Positions 45,548 through 55,198 of a stretch of 58,135 nucleotides of DNA are shown here, piece by piece; position 1 is the stretch's first letter; each line of letters starts with the position of its first letter. Made by a program: the position numbers and the translations under genes. The notes under the pieces were generated by a model, which was not told the DNA's origin, did not search any database, and saw only the letters and a list, made by a program, of their open reading frames with translations. The DNA comes from Rubrivivax sp. (GTDB taxonomy: Bacteria; Pseudomonadota; Gammaproteobacteria; Burkholderiales; Burkholderiaceae_C), in contig SEFA01000036.1 of the NCBI GenBank assembly GCA_004210455.1, positions 1 through 58,135 on the forward strand. Reading direction: 5' to 3'.

Positions 45548-47449
45548 ATGGACAAGCAAACCCATTCCTTCCAGGCCGAAGTCAAGCAGATCCTGCATCT
45601 GGTGACGCACTCGCTCTACTCGAACAAGGAGATCTTCCTGCGCGAGCTGGTCAGCAACGCCTCCGACGCCTGCGACAAGCTGCGCTTCGAGGCGCTCGAC
45701 CATCCGCAGCTGCTCGAGGACCAGCCGACGCTGGAAGTCCGGGTGTCCTTCGACACCGAGGCCCGCACCGTCACCATCAGCGACACCGGCATCGGCCTGT
45801 CCGCGGAGGAGGCCATCGCCCATCTCGGCACGATCGCCAAGAGCGGCACGCGCGAGTTCATGGCCAAGCTCGAAGGCGACCAGAAGAAGGACGCGAACCT
45901 GATCGGCCAGTTCGGCGTCGGGTTCTACTCCGGCTTCATCGTCGCCGACCGCATCACCGTCGAATCGCGTCGTGCCGGCCTGCCGGCCGATCAGGGCGTG
46001 CGCTGGAGCTCCGAAGGCACCGGCGACTTCGAGGTGGAGACCCTCACCAAGCCCGGCCGCGGCACCGACGTGATCCTGCACCTGCGCGAGGGCGAGGAAG
46101 AGTTCCTCAAGACCTGGCGCCTGAAGTCGACGATCGCCAAGTATTCGGACCACATCTCGCTGCCCATCCTGATGCGCAAGGAAGAGTGGGACGCCGACAA
46201 CGCCACGCAGGTGCTGAAGGACGAGTGGGAGCCGGTGAACAAGGCCTCCGCGCTGTGGACACGCGCCAAGAGCGATGTCACGCAGGCCGAGTACGACGCC
46301 TTCTACCAGCAGATCAGCTACGACACCGAAGCGCCGCTCGCGTTCACGCACAACCGCGTCGAGGGTCGCAGCGAGTACACCCAGCTGCTCTACATCCCCG
46401 CCAAGGCGCCCTTCGACCTGTGGAACCGCGACAAGCGCGGCGGTGTGAAGCTGTACGTCAAGCGTGTGTTCATCATGGACGACGCCGAGGCGCTGATGCC
46501 GGTGTACCTGCGCTTCGTGAAGGGCGTGATCGACTCGGCCGACCTGCCGCTGAACGTCAGCCGCGAACTGCTGCAGGAAAGCCGCGACGTGAAGGCGATC
46601 CGCGAGGGCTCGACCAAGCGCGTGCTCTCGATGCTGGAGTCTCTGGCCAACAGCGAGGACGCCGGCGAACGCGACAAGTACGCGCGTTTCTGGACCGACT
46701 TCGGCCAGGTGCTGAAGGAAGGCGTCGGCGAGGACCATGCGAACCAGGAACGCCTGGTCAAGCTGCTGCGCTTCGCGTCGACGCACGCCGACGAGAACGT
46801 CTCGTTGGCCGATTACGTGTCGCGGATGAAGGAAGGCCAGGAGGCCATCTTCTACATCACCGCCGACAGCCTGGGCGCCGCGAAGAACAGCCCGCAGCTG
46901 GAGATCTTCCGCAAGAAGGGCATCGAGGTGCTGCTGCTGACCGAGCGCGTCGACGAGTGGATGCTGTCGCACCTGCACGAGTTCGAGGGCAAGGGCCTGC
47001 AATCCGTCGCGAAGGGTGCGGTCGACCTCGGCCAGCTCCAGGACGAGGAAGAGAAGAAGAAGGCCGAGGAAGCCGCCGAGCAGTTCAAGCCGGTGCTGGA
47101 CCGTTTGAAGACCGCGCTGGAAGGCCGCGCCAAGGATGTCCGCGTGACCACGCGGCTGGTGGACTCGCCGGCCTGCATCGTGGTTGAGGAGCACGACATC
47201 AGCGGCCACCTGGCCCGCATGCTGAAACAGGCCGGTCAGGCCGCGCCGGTGTCGCAGCCGACGCTGGAAATCAACCCCGACCACGCGCTGGTGAAGAAGC
47301 TGGGCGCGATCCAGGGCGATGAGGCCGGCGATGCGCGTTTCGGCGACCTAGCGCAGGTGCTCTTCGACCAGGCGTTGCTGGCCGAAGGCGGTGTGCTGGA
47401 GGACCCGGCGGCGTACGTGAAGCGAGTGAATGCCTTGCTGCTGGGTTGA
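45548..47449 (+). CDS. htpG: Chaperone protein HtpG (bacterial Hsp90)
   Basis: 633-aa Hsp90. N-terminal ATPase motifs [21 protein letters not shown] and [11 protein letters not shown], the middle-domain Arg segment [16 protein letters not shown] and the C-terminal dimerisation region are in the usual order. Length equals other beta-proteobacterial HtpG. It acts as a cytosolic ATP-dependent folding and remodelling chaperone and is expected to be heat-inducible from the preceding sigma-32 site. Confidence 0.98.
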   Translation: MDKQTHSFQAEVKQILHLVTHSLYSNKEIFLRELVSNASDACDKLRFEALDHPQLLEDQPTLEVRVSFDTEARTVTISDTGIGLSAEEAIAHLGTIAKSGTREFMAKLEGDQKKDANLIGQFGVGFYSGFIVADRITVESRRAGLPADQGVRWSSEGTGDFEVETLTKPGRGTDVILHLREGEEEFLKTWRLKSTIAKYSDHISLPILMRKEEWDADNATQVLKDEWEPVNKASALWTRAKSDVTQAEYDAFYQQISYDTEAPLAFTHNRVEGRSEYTQLLYIPAKAPFDLWNRDKRGGVKLYVKRVFIMDDAEALMPVYLRFVKGVIDSADLPLNVSRELLQESRDVKAIREGSTKRVLSMLESLANSEDAGERDKYARFWTDFGQVLKEGVGEDHANQERLVKLLRFASTHADENVSLADYVSRMKEGQEAIFYITADSLGAAKNSPQLEIFRKKGIEVLLLTERVDEWMLSHLHEFEGKGLQSVAKGAVDLGQLQDEEEKKKAEEAAEQFKPVLDRLKTALEGRAKDVRVTTRLVDSPACIVVEEHDISGHLARMLKQAGQAAPVSQPTLEINPDHALVKKLGAIQGDEAGDARFGDLAQVLFDQALLAEGGVLEDPAAYVKRVNALLLG

Positions 47450-47452
47450 GGC

Positions 47453-47484
47453 CTGAGGACCTGAGGATCTGAGGATCTGAGGAC
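47453..47484. repeat. 8-bp tandem microrepeat, four units
   Basis: CTGAGGAY occurs four times in a row (ends C, T, T, C) directly after the htpG stop. It is intergenic, between convergent genes, and could vary in copy number by slippage without coding effect. Confidence 0.9.
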
Positions 47485-47486
47485 CG

Positions 47487-47513
47487 GCGCTGCCGGGCTC
47501 AGGCCGGCAGCGC
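47487..47513. terminator. Terminator-like hairpin spanning the toxin stop codon
   Basis: 10-bp perfect stem GCGCTGCCGG / CCGGCAGCGC with a 7-nt loop holding the TGA stop of the giant gene (47499-47501, minus strand). It can also end htpG transcripts. No T-run follows. Confidence 0.45.
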
Positions 47514-50500
47514 GACGTCCCGGCGCGAGGTGGTCCAGCCGCTGATCGACATCTCCGTCGGACGCGCGCTGTCCTCGGCCACCCAGCGCGGCGAGAGGTC
47601 GAGCTGTCCCGCCGGCACGACGGACGCCATCGCTTCAGACAGCTTCGCGCCGGCCAGCAACCACCGCTGCGAGGGGGCTTCGGGGCTTTTCGGCACCAGG
47701 CTTCCGGCGTGCATTCCGGTTTCCGGGGGCGGTCCGGCATCGGACGTCGCCTTGGGCTCAGGCTCGAGATGACCCAGCCCCCTGTCACCGTCCGGCACCA
47801 GTCGCCAGCGTTGCGGTGTGCTCGTGCCCCGAGCCATTGCCGCGATGAGGGGGGCCGACAGGCGCGCGAGCTGCCATCGGCCGTCCGGCACGCGGAATCG
47901 CAGCAAGGCCTCGTCGTCGCCGGTCGGTGCGGTGCCGATGACGCCGTTGTCGAACGCGAAGACGTCCGGCACGCGCATCTCGGCCCATCCCCCGACGTCG
48001 CCGATCCGCAGGTCCGTGCCATCGCGGGCGACCTCGAGGGTGGACCCGAACAGCGTGAGCAGCGGCAGGCGCAAGGACCGGTCCATCTCCGGCCATGCGA
48101 GGCGGCGTTTTCCTCCCTGGCCGGTCACTTTCACCGTCGTCGTCCATTCGTCGTCGAAGGGAATGTCCGTGGCGGGATCGAGCGCACGGCGGATCCGGAG
48201 CAACTGACCGGTGTCGGCGCGATGGATCACCAGGTCCCGACCTTCGTAGAACACCTCGGCGGACGGTGTCGCGTCCTCGTCGAGATCCACGCGGCGTGGC
48301 GCGCCGTCGAACTCGTCGAGGATCACGACCTCGGGGAGGCCCAGGGGGGCGATCCCATCCAGGTCCACCTCGCGACCGTTGCTCTGGATCAGCAGCCATT
48401 TCGGTGCAGCCCGGCCGGCCAGGAACTGACGGCGCAGCCGGTCGAATTCGGCATCGTCGCCGACGCGAAAGGGGGTGGTGTCGCTGTCGTTCAACTCCAG
48501 GCCCAGGCTACCGTCCTCGTCCAGCCGGAAAACGGTGCCGCCCCAGCTCGTCGCCAGGAAGGAGTCCCGTTCCATGCGGAAATTGCGGTAGCTGCTGCCG
48601 CCGGGAATCAGGCGGTCGGCCCACCATTCGAGGAGGCCCAGCGAGAAGGTTTCCGGCGCGAGCGGAGACGGGCGATTCGCCAGCTCCCCGAGCTCCGCTT
48701 CGTTCAGCGATTCGGTATTCCCGAGGTAGAGCCAGTAGGCGTCGCTGGAGCCGTCGGTCGGGAAGTAGCCGTAGGGGCCGGCAACGGCCTTGCGCCGCTC
48801 ATGCACGCGCCGGAGACGGAACAGTTCTTCCTGGCCGTTGACCGGGTTCTGGTAGAGGTACACCCCGCCGATGATTGGCGCCCGGTCGTTCCAGCGCCAG
48901 GCGTGGTAGGCGCCGGGATCGAGCACCGGAGGACCGTCCGGCTCGTTCGACAGGCGCGGTCGCAGGTTCGGGCCCAGATCGGCCTCGCTGCCGAGGTAGG
49001 CCCAATACGGGTTGCCCGTGAGCGCGGCGGGATCCCGCGTCAGTTGCAGCAGGTTGGTGTCGACCTGCCGCATCAGCGCATAGTGGCCGGCGCCCTGGCC
49101 GTCGACGAAGCGCACGACGTCGCCCGCGCGGACCGTGTCGCGGCCCGCGACCTTGACGCCGCCGGCCGGCGGCAACAGCCGGTGCAGGACAGCGAACAGC
49201 TGCCGGTTCAAGGAGGGGTCCGAATGCAGCGCCATCGCCGCCAACCCGGATCGTCTGCCGAGTTCACGCAGGCGGATCAGGCGGTCGCGCAAGGCTTCCG
49301 CGGCGGTCTCCCGCAGGCTGACCTCCATGGGCGTGTCCGGCACCGCATGACGCGCATACCAGGTGTCCAGCCGCAATCCCTGGGTGGCGGCCTGGTCGCG
49401 CCACAAGCGCAGGGTGGCGTCGTCGATGATCTCGACCTCCGAGGTGGACTGGACGCAGCCCAGGGTGGGGCTGGGACGCCAGACGGCCGGCGCCGCGCCC
49501 GCGCCCGCGCCGGATTTGACCGGCGGGACGGGCATCGGTGCCGCGCCCGCGGGCGGGCGCGAGAACGTCAGGCCAGCCCGGCGCACCTGCTCGATCAGCA
49601 GCCGCGGCACTGTCGGGACCGGTCGGTCGCGCTGGCGGGCGTCGGCACGCGCTGCGGCCAGGCGCGTCAGCGCTTCCTGCAGCGGGATGTCGGACGCTCC
49701 GAGGGGTTGCACCTGGCCCAGCCGCCGGAAGACGGCCGCGTCGCGATCCAGCCGGTCGCTGAGATCGTGCATGAACAGCCGCAGGGACGGCACTTGCACG
49801 TCATAGAAGTCTTTCGGCCCCCAGCGGTCGGTGGCCCGTGAGGTCGGCGACGTCGATGCGGCATCGATGCGGATGTCCACGCCGGCGTCCCGCAATTCGT
49901 GCGCCAGCGCCACCGAGGCGTCGGGGGTGTCGCCCAACCTGATCCACTCCGAGCCCCCATGAGCGGACAGATGCTTGTCCAGCAGTTGCTGGAGCCGCTG
50001 CAGCAGTCCAGCCAGACGGCTGCGTTCGTGCAAGGTGAGCGGCGGCCGCTCGGGGAGCAGATCGGACCAGTGGCCGTAGGCGTCGCTCGCCTGCGCATGT
50101 TGCAGCATCAGCCATTGCCGGGCCCATGCGACCTCGACGGCGGGGATCTCCCGCGCCTGGAGGGGCTGCTGGCCCGGGATGCCCCGGGCCGCATCGTCCA
50201 GCACCGTTGCGTACTGGCGCCAGCCGACGAGGCCGGCCTGCGACAGGTCATGCGCGAGGGTGGGATCGCTGTCGACATGAACGGATGAACTGTCCGGCGC
50301 CAGCTGCACCAGTCGGTCCAGCCGTTCCCAGAGCGCCAGCCACAGCGTGCCCTCGGTCGGTCGGGCGCTCCCGGCGCCCTGGTAGTAGAAGTCGACGGTG
50401 TCCACGGGCATCGGTGGCCCGCCTTCGGGCCCTGCGAGATCGACGCCGGCCGCCAGGACCTCGGTCATGAAGCGGAACAGTTCCGCCGACGTCCAGGCCG

Positions 50501-53500
50501 GGTGCTCGCGCAGCCATTGCATCAGCGCCCGCTCGCCGGCACCGGTCATCGCCAGGCGATCGCGCACGAGGCGCCGCTCCACCTCCGAATACGTGAAGCT
50601 GACCGGGGCGAAATGTCGGCCGCCGTCGTAAAGGACGGTCGGCCGTCGCCGCTCGTCGAGGCCGACCTCGCCGCCGTTGAGCGCGTAGCGCTTCCAGGTG
50701 GGCGGACTATCAGCGGCACGGGGGGTATCCAGCAGGAACAGGTGGCGGGCGCCGTAGAGGATGGACGCGCCCGTGGCGGGATCGAGGAGGCCGGACAGGA
50801 CTTCGCCGCTGTCCAGCACGCTCGACAGTTGAACCGGCTGCCGCTGCTCGCCGGCGGCCGTCGGACGGAACAACGAGGCCGCGGCGCCGGATCCACCGTC
50901 GACGGAGGGTGAGAGCAGGCGCACCGCTTCGGACAAGGCGGTGGCAGGTCGCAGGGATTCGGTCCAGTGCGTCAGCGTCAGCACCAGCGAGGCCGCCTGT
51001 CGCGCCATGTCCAGCACCAGCCGGACGCCGGGGACCAGCGGGTCCGCGATCTGGACGACGGCGTCATGCAACGCCTCGAAACGGATCTCCTGCCCCGCGA
51101 TGCTCACGCCCGCCGCGCCGCGATCGAGAAAGGTCACGGGTCTGCCGCCGTTGAGGAGGCCGCCCTTGAGCATCAAGGTCCAGGTTTCCCTCACGGTGCC
51201 GGAGGGCAGGATGCTCACCGGATTGCGCACCATCCCGTCGGGAGGGATCGAGAGCGTGTAGGCCCCGCCGCCGCCCAGGAGCCGGATCCACACCTTCGAT
51301 TGATCCAAGGGGAGGAAGCGACGCTTGTCAGGCAGACGTCCGTCGTCGAAGACGAAAGCCTCGGTGTCGGTGCTCGATCGCGCGGGCAGGGCCAGTGTCC
51401 TCGGCTGGTCGTCCAGCACGACTTCGAGCCACGTCGGCTTCTGGTCGACGTGCCACAGGTCCGCCGATTTCGCGAAACTGCTGGAGGTCACGTAGTCGGC
51501 GGCGAAGTCGGCGGCGCTGTTCCGCTGCATCCGCTCGATCAGGTCGTCGTGCAGCAGCGAAAAGTCCCCGCCGATCCGCGACGTCGAATAGGCCTCGAAA
51601 TGCAGGGCCACAGTCGGCGCGGTCATCAGCCCCAGGACCAGCGCGGGGTCGCGCAGGGGGCGCGGCAGCGACACCTGGGGGATCGCCGGACGGCCCCGGT
51701 GACGCATGAGGGTCCAGAGGTCCAGCTTCTTGCCCTCCAGGCTGTGACGGTACTGATCGCCCGCGCCGTCGTTGACCCAGTAGTCGTGCAGCCGATTGCT
51801 GCCGACCTGCCAGTAGAGCTGGTTCTTGTGCAGGACCGAATCGCCGACGGTGGCGTCCGCGAAGGTCACGGTGCCGTTCACGAAATCGATGCGCCGCATG
51901 GGCGCCCATCCGTTGGCCATCAGCGCGCGGTGTTCCGGACGGGCGGCGTTCATGCTCATCCGCTTCAGGGGCTCGTCGTAGCCGAGATTGATCTGACGCA
52001 ACGGACCGATATTGCGGTCGATCCGGTTGATCTCGCCCTGCACCTCGCGTGACAGCGCCGCGATGCCGATGGACAGGCCCGCCAGCGGCACGGCGAGACC
52101 CTCCGCCGCTGCGGCGAGCATCGCCGCGCCGGCCAGGTCCGCCACGGCGGCGAGGCCCACCAGCGCCAGTCCGGCCGCGTCCAGTCCGACCTGGACCGCG
52201 GCTTGGGACACGTCGGCCCGGCTCCCGTCGCGCAGCGCGTCGATGAGCCGCGCGACATCGGTGGCGATCGATCCCGCCTGCGCCATGCGGCTCACGGTCG
52301 TCAGCGCGCTCGACAAGGTACCGGTGCTTTCCACCAGACTGGCCATCGTGCCGGCATCTTCCCGGGCGACGGCAGCGCGCAGCGTGGCGGCCAACGCCGC
52401 CGCGTCCGCCACCGCCTGGAAGCCGCCCTGGGTGAGGCCCAGGTACCAGAGCGCTTCCTGATACTTGTCGCCGCCCGGCGTGGCGCCGGCCAGGTCCGAC
52501 AGCAGGAGCGCCATCAGGCCGAGGTTGAGCAGGTCGACGCGCGCCGTGGACGGGCCGACGTCGATGCGCTCCTCCCGGAAGTGGTCGATCCCCTCCCGGA
52601 TCACCGACATCCCCGCGCGCAGCGCGAGGAGATCGGCGGGAGCGACGATGTCCCGGGTCAACACCTTGTCCGTGTCCAGCCGCATGTAGCTCAGGACGGC
52701 CCCTCCGCCGTCCCGGAATGCCAGGTGAGGGATGAGATGCGCGCCGGGCGGGCGATGCTGGTCGACCAATTGGCGGAATCGCTGGCGCAGGCGGCCGCGG
52801 TCCCAGGCGTCCGAGAAAGCCAGTGCCTGCGAGCGCGCGCCAGGGGCGGGAGTTCGACCTGCGCCCAGGATGCCGCAGCAGCCGGCGGGCAGGTCGTATC
52901 CCTCGTTGCCGTTGGGAAACTTGTCGCGGACCGAGGTGGCGCCGGTGACGGGATCGCATCGGAAGATCCAGGTCGTCCCGGCGGCGCCCCGACGCAACGA
53001 CGCGTCCTCGTGCTGTTGGGTGGCCTTGATCAGGTGGCCCCCATGCGTTTCGACGATCAGCGTCTGTGCGTAGAGGGTGGTCTCCATGCCCACCGCCCCC
53101 AGGTTGCGAGCGGCAACGGCGAACTCCCGGCCGAAGCTGCGTTGCACGACCGGGGTCTCGAGCGCGCAACTGAGCAGGCTGATGCGTTCCAGCTTCGGGA
53201 GCGGCGACTGTCGCAGACGCGGGATCAGGCGCTGCAGTTCGTCGGCCAGGCCGCGCGCGGTCCGGCCGCTGAGCAGGCGTTCACGGGTCGTCAGGCTGGT
53301 GTGACCGTGACCGGAGACGATGAGCTTGATCCGGGCCTCCGCCGAGGCGTTGTCCAGCAGGGACTGCCCGCGGATCACCCGGAACTCTCCCGTGGGGTGG
53401 GCCTGAATCCAGACGACTTCGTCCGGGTGGCTCCGGGCCAGCGACCGTCCGACGTGATGCATGACCGTGTCGTCCTCCATCTGGACGTACAGGCGCAACC

Positions 53501-55019
53501 GATCGCTGCGGGCGTTCGCGGCGGTATCGCGGGGACTGCCCCGGCCCGGCATCCGCCAGTCGGTCAGCGGGTCGTCGCTGGGACGAACGGCGCCGTCGAG
53601 GCCATGGATCTCGCGCACGACCGCGACGGCATCCGCATCGACAATCCACCTGTCGTCGGGTTGCCGCCGCACCACGACCTGCTTTCCGACCAGGAATTCC
53701 TCATCGGTCAGCGTGATCTCCCCGGGCAGCATCGAGCGCGACAGGGGCGCTTCATCCATCAACACCGCCACGCTGAAGGTGTCCAGGAGCGCGAGGCCTG
53801 CGTCCTGCTGGCGGCCTCGCTCCGCGTCCGATGTCGACACGGGGCCAGGCAGGTGCAGGGTGAGGGGGGGCGATCCTCCGCTCGACGTCAGGGTCACGGT
53901 GCCCGTCTGCCGATCGAGGTGCTGTTGCACCGTCGGCATCAACGAGTGGAGCAACGGCAGGGGCGTCGCCGCCTCCTGAGGCGCGACGATCGCGGGGAGT
54001 TCGTTGTCCGGTCGCTTGGACACCGCGGGCGCAAATCCGATCAACTGCACGAAGGGCGTCGGGTCGTCGGTGCGCAGCAGGGTACCGCCGGCCGGATGCC
54101 AGGCCGCGATCCCGCGCTCCGCTCTCGACAGGAAGGTCGGCGGGCCGGCGACGCCCAGTTCGGACAAGCGCCATTGCGTCACCCAGAGGTCCCGCGTCGC
54201 GGCGAGATGCCCCTGCGCCGAAGCATCTCTACGCGCCGCGAGGCGCTCGAGCCGGTCGAGGTCGAACAGCAGCGGCTTGCCGGCGAGTCCGGACTCCAGC
54301 GTATAGGCGGCCTGACGCGCCACGCCGACATGGTGGGCGAGGGAGGCGGGCGTCGGCGAGTGGTCGAGCAGGCGCTCCGCGTGGTACGCCGCCGCCAGCA
54401 GGCCTTCCACAAGCAGCGCGCTGCCGCGGTGCACGGTCACTTTTTCTTTGCGGAGGAACGCGGGGGCCGCCTCGACGCCGTTGTCGCTGAGATCGCCGAT
54501 GCCCCAGGGGCGCAGCAGAACGGCGTCGGTCAAATGCTGCGGCTCCAGGATGACCTGCCGGATCGTGTCCCGGCGGCCGCCGTCTCCGGCGACACCGGCG
54601 TAGTCGCCGTCGAGCACGGCCGATACCCACCGTCCGGCGTATCGATCCAGGAATGCCTCGTCGGCCTCGTCGAGGAAAGCATCTTTCAACTGCCGCGTCA
54701 GGTGCGCGACGACCTCCTTGCGCACCTGTGCCCGCTGCTCGGCCGTCACCTGCGGGGAATCGGTCGTCAGGGAGCGCATCGCCGCGTGCACTGCGTAAAG
54801 GATGACGCGCAGCCGGCCCTCCTCGGCGTGAACGCGCCCCGCATCGATGTCGTGACGGAGGTTGAGGAAAGACCGGATGCGCGACGGCATCGCCGTCGTG
54901 GTCGCGGTGCGGACCTGCGCGGCCGCATTCGACGTCGAGGGGCCGTCGTGCGTCGCGTCCGGCAGGGCGGGCGTCGGCAACACGACGTGCAGCTCGTGGC
55001 CGGGGGGCGAGTCGGGCAT
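47499..55019 (-). CDS. Giant toxin-like protein with C80 autoprotease and TcdA/TcdB-pore-like region
   Basis: 2506-aa single protein. Residues 1-45 are Pro/Ala/Thr-rich. Residues 46-500 form an uncharacterised N-terminal segment that may be the delivered effector. Residues about 507-690 match the MARTX/TcdB cysteine-protease domain (peptidase C80): SGHGH with His571, LLSCAL with Cys618, and RSFGREFAVAARNLGAVGM. The 47-residue His-Cys spacing fits the family. Residues about 700-1400 continue like the TcdA/TcdB translocation/pore region, with a hydrophobic block at 934-995. Residues 1955-2105 hold two copies of a 90-residue module with YW-x-YLG (Trp2006, Trp2096). No signal peptide, RTX repeats or glycosyltransferase DxD domain was found. 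ATG 55019 has GGAG 8 nt upstream. Host-targeting toxin is the likely role, and secretion route is unknown. Confidence 0.75.
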   Translation of the reverse strand: MPDSPPGHELHVVLPTPALPDATHDGPSTSNAAAQVRTATTTAMPSRIRSFLNLRHDIDAGRVHAEEGRLRVILYAVHAAMRSLTTDSPQVTAEQRAQVRKEVVAHLTRQLKDAFLDEADEAFLDRYAGRWVSAVLDGDYAGVAGDGGRRDTIRQVILEPQHLTDAVLLRPWGIGDLSDNGVEAAPAFLRKEKVTVHRGSALLVEGLLAAAYHAERLLDHSPTPASLAHHVGVARQAAYTLESGLAGKPLLFDLDRLERLAARRDASAQGHLAATRDLWVTQWRLSELGVAGPPTFLSRAERGIAAWHPAGGTLLRTDDPTPFVQLIGFAPAVSKRPDNELPAIVAPQEAATPLPLLHSLMPTVQQHLDRQTGTVTLTSSGGSPPLTLHLPGPVSTSDAERGRQQDAGLALLDTFSVAVLMDEAPLSRSMLPGEITLTDEEFLVGKQVVVRRQPDDRWIVDADAVAVVREIHGLDGAVRPSDDPLTDWRMPGRGSPRDTAANARSDRLRLYVQMEDDTVMHHVGRSLARSHPDEVVWIQAHPTGEFRVIRGQSLLDNASAEARIKLIVSGHGHTSLTTRERLLSGRTARGLADELQRLIPRLRQSPLPKLERISLLSCALETPVVQRSFGREFAVAARNLGAVGMETTLYAQTLIVETHGGHLIKATQQHEDASLRRGAAGTTWIFRCDPVTGATSVRDKFPNGNEGYDLPAGCCGILGAGRTPAPGARSQALAFSDAWDRGRLRQRFRQLVDQHRPPGAHLIPHLAFRDGGGAVLSYMRLDTDKVLTRDIVAPADLLALRAGMSVIREGIDHFREERIDVGPSTARVDLLNLGLMALLLSDLAGATPGGDKYQEALWYLGLTQGGFQAVADAAALAATLRAAVAREDAGTMASLVESTGTLSSALTTVSRMAQAGSIATDVARLIDALRDGSRADVSQAAVQVGLDAAGLALVGLAAVADLAGAAMLAAAAEGLAVPLAGLSIGIAALSREVQGEINRIDRNIGPLRQINLGYDEPLKRMSMNAARPEHRALMANGWAPMRRIDFVNGTVTFADATVGDSVLHKNQLYWQVGSNRLHDYWVNDGAGDQYRHSLEGKKLDLWTLMRHRGRPAIPQVSLPRPLRDPALVLGLMTAPTVALHFEAYSTSRIGGDFSLLHDDLIERMQRNSAADFAADYVTSSSFAKSADLWHVDQKPTWLEVVLDDQPRTLALPARSSTDTEAFVFDDGRLPDKRRFLPLDQSKVWIRLLGGGGAYTLSIPPDGMVRNPVSILPSGTVRETWTLMLKGGLLNGGRPVTFLDRGAAGVSIAGQEIRFEALHDAVVQIADPLVPGVRLVLDMARQAASLVLTLTHWTESLRPATALSEAVRLLSPSVDGGSGAAASLFRPTAAGEQRQPVQLSSVLDSGEVLSGLLDPATGASILYGARHLFLLDTPRAADSPPTWKRYALNGGEVGLDERRRPTVLYDGGRHFAPVSFTYSEVERRLVRDRLAMTGAGERALMQWLREHPAWTSAELFRFMTEVLAAGVDLAGPEGGPPMPVDTVDFYYQGAGSARPTEGTLWLALWERLDRLVQLAPDSSSVHVDSDPTLAHDLSQAGLVGWRQYATVLDDAARGIPGQQPLQAREIPAVEVAWARQWLMLQHAQASDAYGHWSDLLPERPPLTLHERSRLAGLLQRLQQLLDKHLSAHGGSEWIRLGDTPDASVALAHELRDAGVDIRIDAASTSPTSRATDRWGPKDFYDVQVPSLRLFMHDLSDRLDRDAAVFRRLGQVQPLGASDIPLQEALTRLAAARADARQRDRPVPTVPRLLIEQVRRAGLTFSRPPAGAAPMPVPPVKSGAGAGAAPAVWRPSPTLGCVQSTSEVEIIDDATLRLWRDQAATQGLRLDTWYARHAVPDTPMEVSLRETAAEALRDRLIRLRELGRRSGLAAMALHSDPSLNRQLFAVLHRLLPPAGGVKVAGRDTVRAGDVVRFVDGQGAGHYALMRQVDTNLLQLTRDPAALTGNPYWAYLGSEADLGPNLRPRLSNEPDGPPVLDPGAYHAWRWNDRAPIIGGVYLYQNPVNGQEELFRLRRVHERRKAVAGPYGYFPTDGSSDAYWLYLGNTESLNEAELGELANRPSPLAPETFSLGLLEWWADRLIPGGSSYRNFRMERDSFLATSWGGTVFRLDEDGSLGLELNDSDTTPFRVGDDAEFDRLRRQFLAGRAAPKWLLIQSNGREVDLDGIAPLGLPEVVILDEFDGAPRRVDLDEDATPSAEVFYEGRDLVIHRADTGQLLRIRRALDPATDIPFDDEWTTTVKVTGQGGKRRLAWPEMDRSLRLPLLTLFGSTLEVARDGTDLRIGDVGGWAEMRVPDVFAFDNGVIGTAPTGDDEALLRFRVPDGRWQLARLSAPLIAAMARGTSTPQRWRLVPDGDRGLGHLEPEPKATSDAGPPPETGMHAGSLVPKSPEAPSQRWLLAGAKLSEAMASVVPAGQLDLSPRWVAEDSARPTEMSISGWTTSRRDVALPA

Positions 55020-55156
55020 GGTGCGGCTCCAGGGCGAAGGGAGCAGCGTCAGTCATGCCGTCATCTGTCGGCGGGAGCCGCAACGGCCTGGCCAAGACGG
55101 TGAAACCGGCGGCGCCAGCTGGCTTGGATTTGGGGGATTGACCCCGAAGCCGGTCA

Positions 55157-55170
55157 GCGCTGCGCAGCGC
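55157..55170. repeat. 14-bp perfect palindrome upstream of the toxin gene
   Basis: GCGCTGCGCAGCGC is self-complementary and lies in the 179-bp gap between srkA and the toxin gene, 138 bp upstream of the toxin start. It could be an operator or the end signal of srkA. Chance is also plausible in such GC-rich sequence. Confidence 0.35.
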
Positions 55171-55198
55171 GTCCGACCCCGCGCAGGGCGCGCACGGA

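Noticed and set aside
47499..55019. RTX nonapeptide repeats or an N-terminal DxD glycosyltransferase in the giant protein
   Set aside because: No GG-x-G-x-D repeats and no DxD in a plausible glycosyltransferase context were found by eye.
52203..55103. 966-aa plus-strand frame opposite the giant toxin gene
   Set aside because: Composition is Arg/Gly/Val/His-rich without motifs, whereas the minus strand shows the C80 signatures.
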